Assembly (NCBI GenBank): GCA_903912525.1 | Contig: CAIWHK010000025.1 | Span: 1 to 64,000 of the forward strand | Direction of reading: 5' to 3' | Length of the DNA stretch: 64,000 bases | Source of the DNA: an uncultured bacterium | GTDB taxonomy: Bacteria > Krumholzibacteriota > Krumholzibacteriia > LZORAL124-64-63 | Shown: positions 35,379 through 44,146 of the stretch, in pieces | How the letters are laid out: every line of letters starts with the position of its first letter | How positions within the stretch are numbered: the stretch's first letter is position 1 | The notes under the pieces: model-generated | The model's input: the letters and a program-made list of their open reading frames with translations, nothing else | Told to the model about the DNA's origin: nothing | Databases searched by the model: none | Translations under genes and position numbers: made by a program

Positions 35379-38138
35379 ATGTGCGCATCCGCTCCCGGGA
35401 GGACGGCCTTGTTCCGTAATCGATTGTGCTGCAATATCATAGCCCTTGGGCTGGCGATCGCGGGCCGCGCCGTGGCCACCCCCGCCCCGACGCTCCCCAC
35501 CTTCGACACCGCCTGGGGCGCCTACGGCACCGGCGCCGGCCTGTTCAACGGGCCGAACGGCGTCGCGGTCGACGGCGTCGGCAACGTCTACGTGGTCGAC
35601 CAGAACAACCGGCGCGTGCAGGTCTTCGACGCCCTCGGCCGGTTCATCCGGCAGTGGGGCTCGAGCGGGTCGGGCAACGGGATGTTCCTGACGCCGGTCG
35701 GCATCGCGCTCGACGCAAGCGGCAACGTGTACGTCGCGGACGCCGACAACAACCGCATCCAGAAGTTCACGAGCACGGGCACCTACCTGACCCAGTGGGG
35801 CACGCTCGGCTCGGGCGCGGGCCAGATGCACTGGCCGCTGAACGTGGCCGTCAGCCCGGGCGGCGTCGTCTACGTCGCGGATGCCTCCAACAACCGCATC
35901 CAGACCTTCACGACGAACGGCGCCTGGCTCTCGACCTGGGGCAGCGGCGGCACCGGCGCCGGCCAGTTCAACACGCCGAACGGATTGGCGCTCGACGCCG
36001 CCGGCAACGTGTACGTGACGGACTACGGCAACCACCGCATCCAGAAGTTCAGCGCCGCAGGAGCGTTCCTGAGGACGTGGGGCTCGCTGGGCAGCGGCCC
36101 CGGCCAGATGGCCTCCCCCGCCGGCGTGGCGGTCGATGCGCTCGGATTCGTCTATGTGTCCGACAATGCCAACTGCCGCATCGACAAGTTCACGGGCGAT
36201 GGGACCTTTGTCGGCATGTGGGGAGACTACGGGACCGAAGAAGGTTTCTTCGCCTTTCCCGGGAATGTCGCAGTCGACGCGTCGGGCAACGTGTTCGTGG
36301 CGGACGCCAACAACCATCGCATCGAGAAGTTCAGCGGGGCGGGGTTGGCGCGGGTGGACCAGGTGCCCGTGCACTTGCGCACGATCGGCACCATGGGCGT
36401 CGCCAATGGTGAGTTATACGCGCCCAGTCGGGCGCGGTCAGACATGCTCGGGCGGATCTACGTCCTCGAGACCTACGGCAATCGTGTCCAGATATTCCAA
36501 AGCACCGGCGCGTACGCCTGGCAATGGGGTAGCCAAGGCAACGGCAACGGGCAGTTCGTATCGCCCCGCGGCATGGCGTTGACCACCGGCGGCGACGTTT
36601 ACATCGCCGACACCGGCAACCATCGCATCCAGAAATTCACGACTGCGGGGACCTACATCACCCAGTGGGGATCGCGGGGCACGGGCGCCGGCCAGTTCGA
36701 ATCTCCCCGGGGCGTGTGCATTGATGCGTCCGGCAATGTCTACATCGCGGACACGGGCAACGGCCGCATCCAGAAGTTCACGGCGGCGGGAGCCTTCCTG
36801 GCCGCCTGGGGATCCAGGGGGGCCGCCGACGGGCAGATGGAAAACCCGGCCGGCCTGGCTTTCGATCCGGCCGGCAACCTGTTGGTCACCGAGGGCGGCA
36901 ACCACCGCGTCCAGAAGTTCACGAGCTCTGGCGGGTTCATCGAAAAATGGGGCGCCTACGGCTTCGGCAACGGGCAGTTCTACGGCCCGGAGGGAATCGT
37001 CGTGGATGCCGCCGGCGACATCTATGTGGCCGACACCGGCGGACATCGCATCCAGAAACTGGACGCTGCGGGACACTACCTGGCGCAGTGGAACACGTCC
37101 GGCGGGGACCTCGGCGGGTTTGGCAACGTCACCGATGTGTCCCTGGACCCGCGAGGCAATCTCATCGTCACCGACTTTGACCAGAGCCGCCTGCAGGTCT
37201 TCGCCATGCCTCCGGGCATCATGCTGGCCTCGGACGTGCTGAACGACCAGGGCCGTCAGGTCCGCCTGCGGTTCCTCCGCAGCGGCCTCGACGTGGCCGG
37301 CTCGCCGACGCCCGTCCTGCACTACGACATCTACCGCCGGATCGGCGCCCAACTCGCCGCCACCGTGGACAAGGACGCCGGCTGGGAACAGGTGGGCTCC
37401 GTCGGAGCGCGCGGCGTCACCGAGTACAACGCCGTGGTCCCGACGCTGGTGAACGCCACGGCCACGAGTGCTGAATATTCGCAGTTCTTCGTCAGCGCCG
37501 TCACGGCGGCGCCCACCGTGTACAGCGACTCGCGCGTCGTGGCCGGCTACTCGATCGACAACCTCTCACCCCCGGCGCCGTCCGTGTTCAAGGCGGCGTA
37601 CGTCAATGGCGTCACCCGCCTGCACTGGCACCCGGGCGTGGCCAGCGACTTCGCGTCGTTCCGCCTCTATCGCGGGAACACCGCCGGGTTCACGCCCGAC
37701 GCCGGCAATCTCGTGGCCTCACTGACGGACACGAGCTACGTTGACACTGGTGAGATGGGCAGCTGGTACCAGGTCTGCGCCGTCGACTTCGACGGCAACG
37801 TGAGCCCGTTCGCCGTCGTCGGGCCGGGCCAGACGTCCGGCTCAGACACGCCGCAGGTCAGCGTCGCGCGGCTCTACCCGAACCAGCCCAACCCGTTCAA
37901 CCCGCAGACGGTGATCCGCTTCGACCTGCCGCAGGCCGGGCGCGTGAAGCTGGATGTGTACGATGTGCGCGGCGCGCTGGTGCGGACGCTGGTGGATGCG
38001 GAACTTCCGGCGGGCAGCCGGCAGGTCACTTGGGACGGGCGCGACGATGGCGGCCGCAATGTCGCGTCGGGAAGCTATGTCGCGAGGTTCGCGGCCGGTG
38101 GCTTGGTTGCATCCGAGCGGATGACGCTGGTGCGGTGA
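35379..38138 (+). CDS. Exported 12-repeat NHL beta-propeller protein with FlgD-like sorting module
   Basis: 919-residue secreted protein. An N-terminal signal (to about residue 34) is followed by twelve NHL repeats (about 55-610) of the form GVAVDASGNVYVADxxNxRIQKF, enough for two six-bladed propellers; repeat 7 (ARSDMLGRIYVLETYGNRVQIF) is the most diverged and marks the join. Then an Fn3-like region (about 620-820) and the FlgD-like C-terminal module (QPNPFNPQTVIRFDL, VKLDVYDVRGALVRTL, VTWDGRDDGG, ending MTLVR). NHL propellers bind ligands or proteins; a cell-surface or secreted role is inferred. ATG at 35379 has GGAG five bases upstream. Confidence 0.9.
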   Translation: MCASAPGRTALFRNRLCCNIIALGLAIAGRAVATPAPTLPTFDTAWGAYGTGAGLFNGPNGVAVDGVGNVYVVDQNNRRVQVFDALGRFIRQWGSSGSGNGMFLTPVGIALDASGNVYVADADNNRIQKFTSTGTYLTQWGTLGSGAGQMHWPLNVAVSPGGVVYVADASNNRIQTFTTNGAWLSTWGSGGTGAGQFNTPNGLALDAAGNVYVTDYGNHRIQKFSAAGAFLRTWGSLGSGPGQMASPAGVAVDALGFVYVSDNANCRIDKFTGDGTFVGMWGDYGTEEGFFAFPGNVAVDASGNVFVADANNHRIEKFSGAGLARVDQVPVHLRTIGTMGVANGELYAPSRARSDMLGRIYVLETYGNRVQIFQSTGAYAWQWGSQGNGNGQFVSPRGMALTTGGDVYIADTGNHRIQKFTTAGTYITQWGSRGTGAGQFESPRGVCIDASGNVYIADTGNGRIQKFTAAGAFLAAWGSRGAADGQMENPAGLAFDPAGNLLVTEGGNHRVQKFTSSGGFIEKWGAYGFGNGQFYGPEGIVVDAAGDIYVADTGGHRIQKLDAAGHYLAQWNTSGGDLGGFGNVTDVSLDPRGNLIVTDFDQSRLQVFAMPPGIMLASDVLNDQGRQVRLRFLRSGLDVAGSPTPVLHYDIYRRIGAQLAATVDKDAGWEQVGSVGARGVTEYNAVVPTLVNATATSAEYSQFFVSAVTAAPTVYSDSRVVAGYSIDNLSPPAPSVFKAAYVNGVTRLHWHPGVASDFASFRLYRGNTAGFTPDAGNLVASLTDTSYVDTGEMGSWYQVCAVDFDGNVSPFAVVGPGQTSGSDTPQVSVARLYPNQPNPFNPQTVIRFDLPQAGRVKLDVYDVRGALVRTLVDAELPAGSRQVTWDGRDDGGRNVASGSYVARFAAGGLVASERMTLVR

Positions 38139-38199
38139 CGGATGCCGCCGGCGTGCGACTCGTCGATCCCGGAAAACTCCAGCCAGGGGTAATGGCCAC

Positions 38200-39288
38200 A
38201 TGACTGTCCGATCCTCCATCCTGATGGCCATCGCCATCGTCTTGCCCGCGATGGCCGGCTTCAGCGCGCAGAGCGGCGCAGCCGACGCGCCGAGTCCGCC
38301 CGCGAACGTCCAGGAAGACGTGCGTATCCTGGAGGCGCCCGCCGGCTGGGTTGTCGAGCAGATTCCGATCCCGTTCGGCTTTGCTCCCTCGCTCGCATTC
38401 CATGGCCTGGAAGACATACGATTCGCTCCGGGCTGGTCGATTCCCGGGAGCCCTGATTTCTGGACGTACAAGTTCGCCTGGGAAATCGCAGAGGATCCGC
38501 AGCTGAACGAAGAGCGGATCTCGATGATGCTCGAGACCTACTACGACGGCTTGTCGCGAGCCGTATCCCAGTTGGGCGACTCCCTGCAAGCGCCCGTCGC
38601 CGCCTTTGTGCGGGACGGTGAGGGCTACCGCGGCCGTATTCGGATCTTCGACGCCTTCGCCACGAACGCGTGGATCACCCTGAATGCGCGCGTGACCAGC
38701 CTGAAGCGCGGCGAGAAGCACCTGCTCGTCTGCGAACTGTCGCCGCAGGGATTCGAGCATGAGGTCTGGCAACAACTCGCAATGATTCGGGTCGGGGGAC
38801 TGGCGCCGGCCGCGGCGCCGGAAGCCAAGCCTGCCGCCGCACCCGCAGTAAGCGAAGCCGCATTCGCGCGCCTGCTGGGCCTGGCCGGTCAATGGGAGTC
38901 CGTGACGGCGAAGGGGACGGTCATCCGGCTCACCTTCGAAGAGATCTCCCGCGGCAGCGCGCTGGTCGAGCGGTACGAAGCGGGCACGACACTGACGCAA
39001 ACCGTCTATCATCCCGACGGGCAACGCCTCCTGCTCACGCACTATTGCGCCCAGGGCAACCAGCCGCGACTGGTGGCCGACCTGACGGGACCCGCGGGCC
39101 ACCTGCCCTTCACGTTCCTCGACGTGACCAACCTGGCCGGCGCCGGCGCCTCGCGCATGGTCGCCTGCGAGTTCATCTTCGAGGACGCCGACCACTTCAC
39201 GCGCTCGGAGACCTACCGCAACGAGAGCGGCGACGACGTCACCACGCGACGCTACACGCGCACCGCTGCGCCGCGCGTGACGCCGTGA
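38200..39288 (+). CDS. Exported hypothetical protein with DUF1579/DUF6265-like domain
   Basis: 362 residues with a signal peptide (about 1-28). Residues about 220-350 resemble the lipocalin-like DUF1579/DUF6265 family (LLGLAGQWESVTAKGTVIRL, SALVERYEAGTTLTQTVYHPDG, LLLTHYCAQGNQPRL). The N-terminal half is not recognised. A low-complexity Ala/Pro linker (about 200-215) separates the two. The stop overlaps the LON-domain gene start by four bases (GTGA), implying co-translation. Function unknown. Confidence 0.75.
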   Translation: MTVRSSILMAIAIVLPAMAGFSAQSGAADAPSPPANVQEDVRILEAPAGWVVEQIPIPFGFAPSLAFHGLEDIRFAPGWSIPGSPDFWTYKFAWEIAEDPQLNEERISMMLETYYDGLSRAVSQLGDSLQAPVAAFVRDGEGYRGRIRIFDAFATNAWITLNARVTSLKRGEKHLLVCELSPQGFEHEVWQQLAMIRVGGLAPAAAPEAKPAAAPAVSEAAFARLLGLAGQWESVTAKGTVIRLTFEEISRGSALVERYEAGTTLTQTVYHPDGQRLLLTHYCAQGNQPRLVADLTGPAGHLPFTFLDVTNLAGAGASRMVACEFIFEDADHFTRSETYRNESGDDVTTRRYTRTAAPRVTP

Positions 39289-39902
39289 ACCCGTCCCCGG
39301 TCCTGCGCGGCGTGCCCGTGTTCCCCCTGCCCGGGTACTATGTGTTCCCGGGCACGGTGACGCCGCTGCACATCTTCGAGACCCGCTACCGCCAGATGAT
39401 GAGCGACCTGATGGACAGCACCGGTCGGTTCGTGATGGCGCCCTGCGCACCGGTCGCTGACGCGGCCCCCCTGGGCCAGGCGGGGCCCGTGCTGCCGGAA
39501 CTGGGCGCGCTGGTCGAGATCGTCCAGACCGAGGAGCTGGAAGACGGCCGCTGGCTCATCCTCCTGCTCGCGCTGGCGCGCGTGACCCTGGCCGAAGTGC
39601 CGAGCGATCGCCTCTACCGCCGGGTCGATGCCCGCATCGTTCCCGACCGCGAACCGGACGTTGAGCAGTCCGGGCCGCAGCGCACCGACCTGGTCGCGGC
39701 GCTGCAGGCCCGTTCCAACGGCGACTGGGGAAGCGTGTCGGCCGAGGCGTCGGTGGGCCAGCTGGCCGACCTGCTGCTGCATGCGCTGCCCCTGCAGCCG
39801 GAGCAGAGGCATCTGGCCTTCACGGAGCTGGATGCGGGCGTGCGCGCCGGGATGGCGCTGGCCTGGCATGCGGCGGGCGAGGACGAATCGCCAGGCGAGT
39901 GA
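39285..39902 (+). CDS. Stand-alone LON substrate-binding domain protein
   Basis: 205-residue protein consisting of only the Lon N-terminal (PUA-like) domain: VPVFPLPGYYVFPGTVTPLHIFETRYRQMM at the N-terminus is the hallmark (read as PVFPLPGYYVFPGTV and HIFETRYRQMM). No ATPase or protease domain follows. Such stand-alone proteins are common and their function is unknown. GTG at 39285 overlaps the preceding stop; the open frame upstream to 38892 is the shadow of the previous gene. Confidence 0.88.
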   Translation: MNPSPVLRGVPVFPLPGYYVFPGTVTPLHIFETRYRQMMSDLMDSTGRFVMAPCAPVADAAPLGQAGPVLPELGALVEIVQTEELEDGRWLILLLALARVTLAEVPSDRLYRRVDARIVPDREPDVEQSGPQRTDLVAALQARSNGDWGSVSAEASVGQLADLLLHALPLQPEQRHLAFTELDAGVRAGMALAWHAAGEDESPGE

Positions 39903-39915
39903 GCAACACCCCGGT

Positions 39916-40233
39916 TCAGACCACCACGTACAGCGCCGCCAGCGTGATCGCGAAGGCCCTGGAGTACTGCCGGGCGCGGGCTGAATGCTGCGGGTCGGCC
40001 GCCGAACGCCAGGCCCCCACAGCGAAGACGACGTTGTAGGGCACCGGCAGGAAATGGATGACCAGGGCCACGGCGGCGACCGGCCCGGCGTCGTACCCCA
40101 GCCAGATCCACAGCGCGACCAGGGTACAGCCCATGTTGATCAGCAACCCGCGGAACAAGCCCCAGGTCCACAGGGCCTCGTGAAGGGGAAGGTTCCCCTG
40201 CCACAGGTCGCGCAGCTGTCGCACCAACTTCAT
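39916..40233 (-). CDS. Small hydrophobic protein
   Basis: 105-residue protein with three hydrophobic segments (GLLINMGCTLVALWIWLG, VAAVALVIHFLPVPYNVVFAV, AFAITLAALYVVV). Not recognised as a family. ATG at 40233 is preferred over the longer frame (to 40317), which overlaps the DinB gene and looks non-coding. It follows the DinB-like gene by 16 bases on the same strand. Confidence 0.65.
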   Translation of the reverse strand: MKLVRQLRDLWQGNLPLHEALWTWGLFRGLLINMGCTLVALWIWLGYDAGPVAAVALVIHFLPVPYNVVFAVGAWRSAADPQHSARARQYSRAFAITLAALYVVV

Positions 40234-40249
40234 TGCTACCGCCCGGCCC

Positions 40250-40744
40250 TCAGGCCCCGCAGAGCCACCGCTCGACCTGCCGCCGATGCCGCAGCAGGTG
40301 GACGATGCCGTGTTCAAGGATCATCTCAGGGTCGTAGGTCGGCCCCCAGCGAACCGGAAACGTCACGCGCGCGATCTCGGCCCCGGACGCTTCGTACAGG
40401 CCGTCGAGCGCGGCCTCGGTGTAGCGGAAGGCGACGCCCAGCCGCGGCCGCACGTCACCCGGTCCGGCCAGCTGCTGCGGGTCGAGCTGGTAGATCTCGA
40501 CGAAGGGCAGCCCGCGCGCCTTGCGGATATAGTCGGCGTAGCGGTGCGCGGCGCCCACCGTGTGGGCGCACAGGGCGCGCAGCGAGACCGTATCGGGGTC
40601 GGGGCCCGGACGGACCTCGTCGAACTGAGCGGGGCTCAGGCTCTCGACCACGCGGCAGAAGTCCTCCGCCGCGCGCGCGGCCTCGTCGAGGATGGCGCCC
40701 AGCGCGCCGGGGCGGCCGGGGTGGTCGAGGAAGCCGGCGGACAT
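40250..40744 (-). CDS. DinB/YfiT-like metal-binding four-helix protein
   Basis: 164-residue DinB-superfamily protein: AHTVGAAHRYADYIRK in helix 2 and EHGIVHLLRHRRQVERW in the final helix supply the histidines expected for the divalent metal site. Related proteins act in thiol (bacillithiol or mycothiol) transfer or are of unknown function; no thiol-biosynthesis gene is adjacent. Upstream of the small hydrophobic protein gene, likely co-transcribed. Confidence 0.8.
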   Translation of the reverse strand: MSAGFLDHPGRPGALGAILDEAARAAEDFCRVVESLSPAQFDEVRPGPDPDTVSLRALCAHTVGAAHRYADYIRKARGLPFVEIYQLDPQQLAGPGDVRPRLGVAFRYTEAALDGLYEASGAEIARVTFPVRWGPTYDPEMILEHGIVHLLRHRRQVERWLCGA

Positions 40745-40825
40745 GGCGCACTCCTGCGTGAAATGGGTGTTGCTGAAGCGGTGACGACCCGTGCCCCGCG
40801 ATCATCCTCGACCGCACGGCACAAT

Positions 40826-41254
40826 CTACGGATACATCCGCCTGACTTCGGCCGCCGACGCCCTGAGCAGTTCCTCCAGCACATCGAGATCGATGTCCGC
40901 CAGCCGCTTCACGTACAAACAGGCCTTGGACGCGCGGTGCTTACCCAGCCTGGCCAGGTGCGCCTTGACGCCCGGGAGTTCCGCCATGACGTAGACCGTC
41001 AGGTCACTCTTGCGGGAGGCGAACCCCAGCAGGCAGGCGTCGCCTTCATGCCCGCTGGCATACTTGTAGTGGTACGTGCCGAACCCCACGATGCCGGGGC
41101 CCCACATGACCGCCTTCTTGCCCGTGACCGCAGTCATCAGCTTGACCAGGGCGCGGCAATCCTCGCGGCGGAGCGGGTCCTCGATGGCGGCGATGTATTG
41201 GGCGACGCTGGCCTTGGTGGGCTTGGTCTTGGCTTCGTACTTGGCGGCGGGCAT
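40826..41254 (-). CDS. DUF1801 family protein
   Basis: 142-residue soluble protein matching DUF1801 (YdhG-like fold): SVAQYIAAIEDPLRREDCRALVKLM at the N-terminus (SVAQYIAAIEDPLRR; CRALVKLM), MWGPGIVGFG, and a C-terminal helix after SKACLYVKRLADIDL. Function is unknown across the family. Confidence 0.85.
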   Translation of the reverse strand: MPAAKYEAKTKPTKASVAQYIAAIEDPLRREDCRALVKLMTAVTGKKAVMWGPGIVGFGTYHYKYASGHEGDACLLGFASRKSDLTVYVMAELPGVKAHLARLGKHRASKACLYVKRLADIDLDVLEELLRASAAEVRRMYP

Positions 41255-41369
41255 GGGTGGCTCCCGTCGTGGGTGGCTGGGCTGGGTCAGCTGCGCGCCG
41301 ACGTAGCGTCGGGGCCGCGTTGGGGTACAGGACTAGCAAAAGAACAGGCAAGCGGCCATCCCCCGGCTG

Positions 41370-43988
41370 CTACCGAACCAGCGACATGGGCACGACCTGG
41401 GTCGTCCCTGCCGACTCGAACCGCGCATAGTAGCAGCCCGACGGTACGCTCAACCCCGCGGCATCGCGGCCGTCCCACGAGACCTCGTACGTGCCGGCAG
41501 CATGGGGGCCGGCACGCAGCGTGCGCACCTGCCGCCCCATGACGTCATAAACGGCCAACCGCACCGCCTGGGCTGTCGGGAGGTCGAACCGCAATGTCGT
41601 GCGCGGATTGAACGGGTTCGGCGCGTTCGGATACAGGCGCAGCGCCGCCGGCGGAGTCCCCGCCACGCCGGAGGGCGAGCCGACCACGAGGCTGCCCGCC
41701 TGGTCGGGAGAATAGCCGTTGTTCGAGCCATCGAAGTCGCCGTATACCCACGACCCGCTATTGAACGAGTAGCGCCAGGCGTAGTCGTACGAGCCGGCCG
41801 CGGCCACCGTCAGGCGCGCCATGTATTCGTCGTTGTTTCCATGGTCGAGATTGAAGACGGCTGGTTGCCACTGCCACCCGGACGAATCCACTGTCGGGTC
41901 GACACCGTCGGGACCGTAGCCCAGTTGGGCAACGACGCCCTCTGCGGCACCGGTCGGATTCGTCACGCCGTCGATCCAGATCTGCCCGAACACGAGCTCG
42001 CTGGGGACCCCTGCCATCGCATTCAGCGTCGGCGGCCACTGCAGGTTGCACCAGCCGACCGGAGGCACCACGTGCACCACCTGCTGCGTCTCGGCCACCG
42101 CGCCACGGTCATCGGTGACGCGCAACCGCAGCGGGAAGTCCAGCATGCCCTGCCCGAACACGTACGGCGGCATCAGTTCACAGCCAACTCCCGCGCCTGA
42201 CGCCGTCTCCGAATCGCCCCAGAACCACTCGTAGGCGACGATGGGGTGCCGTGGATCCGGGTGCGTCGAGCAGGCAGCGTCCACCGTCACGAACGAGCCG
42301 GGCGGCACCTGCGTCCTGTCCAGCGTGAAGCACGGCGACGGGTTGCGGTCATAGACCGTCAGGGAACTCTTCGCCCAGGCCGAGAGCTGAGTGGAGATGT
42401 CGATGGTCCGCACGTGGATTTCGGCCGCCTGGCCCCGCGGGAGCGGCGGGTCCAGGGCTGCGAGAGTGAGCCACGAAACCGTCGGCGTCAGCCCTTGGGC
42501 ATCTGCGGCACCATCGCCGTTCAGGTCCCACTCGGCGGTCACGGCACCCGCGCCCGGGCCGGCCCCGGCCCCCTCGAGCACCAGGTCATCACCGGTGTTG
42601 ATCACGTAGGGTCCTCCGGCGTCGGCGGACGGAGCCCGGCCTGTGCCGAGCGACCGCGCGAAGATATTGAAATTCGTGAACGCGACGATGGCGCCGCCCC
42701 CGCCGTCGGCGACGATGCTGCCGCCGATGCCGGGCGCGAAGTTGGTCGCCACGCGCACCCCCGGCACGCCCCACTGCCTGATTCCCACGCCGCTCACCCA
42801 CTGTGCGTAGAAGTCGTCGACCCCCATGAGCGAACTGTACCACGAGAAGATCGCCCCACCGGTGCCGTCCGAGGCCAACATCAGGTTGTTCCGGTTGGCG
42901 CCGTCGTCGTGCAACATCAGTCCGTTCGGCGCCCACAGGGTGTTGCCGGTAATGCCCAACCGCTGGCAGTAGACGTCCGTTGGCCCTCGCCGCAGGTCCC
43001 GCCACATGAGCACCGCGCCCCCCGCACCGTCGGGCACCACGGCGTCGACCCACTGGTCGGACGCGGCATCGCAGACAACCATCCCAGAGGGGGCCCACCG
43101 GCGGATCCCGTCCGCAGTGACGCTCTGCGCGTAGATATCGACCGTCCCGTTGCGCGTGTCGTGCCAGACGATGATGGCCCCGTCCGCCCCGTCGCTGGCG
43201 ATCATCGGATAGTCCTGGGCCGCAGAATCCATGCAAATGGGCAGGCCGCCGGCTCCCCACCGGCGCGCCCCGTTCCCGGCGATGGATTGGGCATAGATGT
43301 CGCGGGTGCCGGACCATGCGTCGTACCAGGTGATGATGGCACCACCGGTGCCGTCGGCAATGATCTGAGGCGCCGCCTGATCCCCTGGCGTCGCGCAGAC
43401 AGCCACGCCGTCGGCGGCCCACAAGACCGTCCCTGCCCCATCGATCCGCTGGGCATAGATGTCACGAGTGCCGTTGCGGTCGTCACTCCACATGGCGATG
43501 GCGCCGCCGAAACCGTCGGCTACGATCTTGACCGTCCACTGGTTGGCGGCCGCGGTGCACAGCGCGACTCCATTGTGGGCCCACTGGACCACGCCCGCGG
43601 CATTGACCCTCTGGACGTAGATATCGCGCTCGGGGAGACGCTGGTCGATCCAGGCCACGATGGCTCCACCCGCGCCGTCGGAGGCGATCGCTGGATACAA
43701 CTGCAAGCCCGGCGCCGTGCAGAGCGGGACGCCATCGGCTGTCCACGTCGTCACGCCCCAGTTGTCCACCTTCTGTGCGTAGATGTCGTGGCGCACGGGG
43801 TAGCTGCGGTCGTCGTCCCAGGCGACGATGGCGCCGCCGGCGCCGTCGGGCGCGGCGACGGGATACTCCTGGGCCTGGATGGCCGAGCAAATCGTCACGA
43901 TGTTGTCGCCCCACCACGCCTGGGTTGGCGACACGCCGGCCATGCAGAGGCCGAAGGCCAGCATCGTCGTCTTCAGCACGGACTTCAT
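41370..43988 (-). CDS. Exported repeat protein with PKD-like domains and FlgD-like sorting module
   Basis: 872 residues with signal peptide (about 1-24). Seven full and one partial repeat of about 53 residues follow (about 40-430), each with a GGAIVAWxDxR...DIYAQR...G...W...G..C pattern, compatible with a beta-propeller. Residues about 445-510 look like a PKD domain (ADAGGPYVINTGDDLVLEG), with a second one at about 545-620. A C-terminal FlgD-like module closes it (APNPFNPRTTLRFDL, VRLAVYDVMGRQVRTL, VSWDGRDAAG, ending MSLVR). ATG at 43988 is preceded by AAAGG; the open frame upstream to 44141 covers the untranslated leader. It shares a leader element and promoter layout with the gene at 44147-46411. 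Confidence 0.88.
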   Translation of the reverse strand: MKSVLKTTMLAFGLCMAGVSPTQAWWGDNIVTICSAIQAQEYPVAAPDGAGGAIVAWDDDRSYPVRHDIYAQKVDNWGVTTWTADGVPLCTAPGLQLYPAIASDGAGGAIVAWIDQRLPERDIYVQRVNAAGVVQWAHNGVALCTAAANQWTVKIVADGFGGAIAMWSDDRNGTRDIYAQRIDGAGTVLWAADGVAVCATPGDQAAPQIIADGTGGAIITWYDAWSGTRDIYAQSIAGNGARRWGAGGLPICMDSAAQDYPMIASDGADGAIIVWHDTRNGTVDIYAQSVTADGIRRWAPSGMVVCDAASDQWVDAVVPDGAGGAVLMWRDLRRGPTDVYCQRLGITGNTLWAPNGLMLHDDGANRNNLMLASDGTGGAIFSWYSSLMGVDDFYAQWVSGVGIRQWGVPGVRVATNFAPGIGGSIVADGGGGAIVAFTNFNIFARSLGTGRAPSADAGGPYVINTGDDLVLEGAGAGPGAGAVTAEWDLNGDGAADAQGLTPTVSWLTLAALDPPLPRGQAAEIHVRTIDISTQLSAWAKSSLTVYDRNPSPCFTLDRTQVPPGSFVTVDAACSTHPDPRHPIVAYEWFWGDSETASGAGVGCELMPPYVFGQGMLDFPLRLRVTDDRGAVAETQQVVHVVPPVGWCNLQWPPTLNAMAGVPSELVFGQIWIDGVTNPTGAAEGVVAQLGYGPDGVDPTVDSSGWQWQPAVFNLDHGNNDEYMARLTVAAAGSYDYAWRYSFNSGSWVYGDFDGSNNGYSPDQAGSLVVGSPSGVAGTPPAALRLYPNAPNPFNPRTTLRFDLPTAQAVRLAVYDVMGRQVRTLRAGPHAAGTYEVSWDGRDAAGLSVPSGCYYARFESAGTTQVVPMSLVR

Positions 43989-44077
43989 GGTCAGGCCTTT
44001 CTGCGAATCCCGCGAAAGTGCCGAACATGACGTGCGGCTACTTCCGCAAGGAACAGGACCGAGCAGGCGCCGCCCTC

Positions 44078-44137
44078 TGTCCCTCCGAGAAACCCCGTCG
44101 GCCTTGCGCCCGCTGCGTTTGCCGTGCGGCGAGAATA
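44078..44137 (-). promoter_or_regulatory. Promoter and conserved leader element, copy 1
   Basis: On the minus strand a -10-like TATTCT (44132-44137) is followed 20 bases later by a 34-base core (44078-44111) beginning GGGCGCAAGGCCGACGG. The same core with five mismatches and no gaps precedes the next secreted-protein gene at 46498-46531, with a matching TATGCT box. Distance from core to start codon is 89 bases here and 86 there. Upstream of the core, GGCAAACGCAG gives a faint resemblance to cyclic-di-GMP-I aptamers, but the second helix is missing, so I do not make that call. Confidence 0.55.
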
Positions 44138-44146
44138 GCACACCGC

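Noticed and set aside
44078-44137. Cyclic-di-GMP-I riboswitch call
   Set aside because: Resemblance is limited to a few bases; the GNRA-capped second helix and the 3' pairing are not there.
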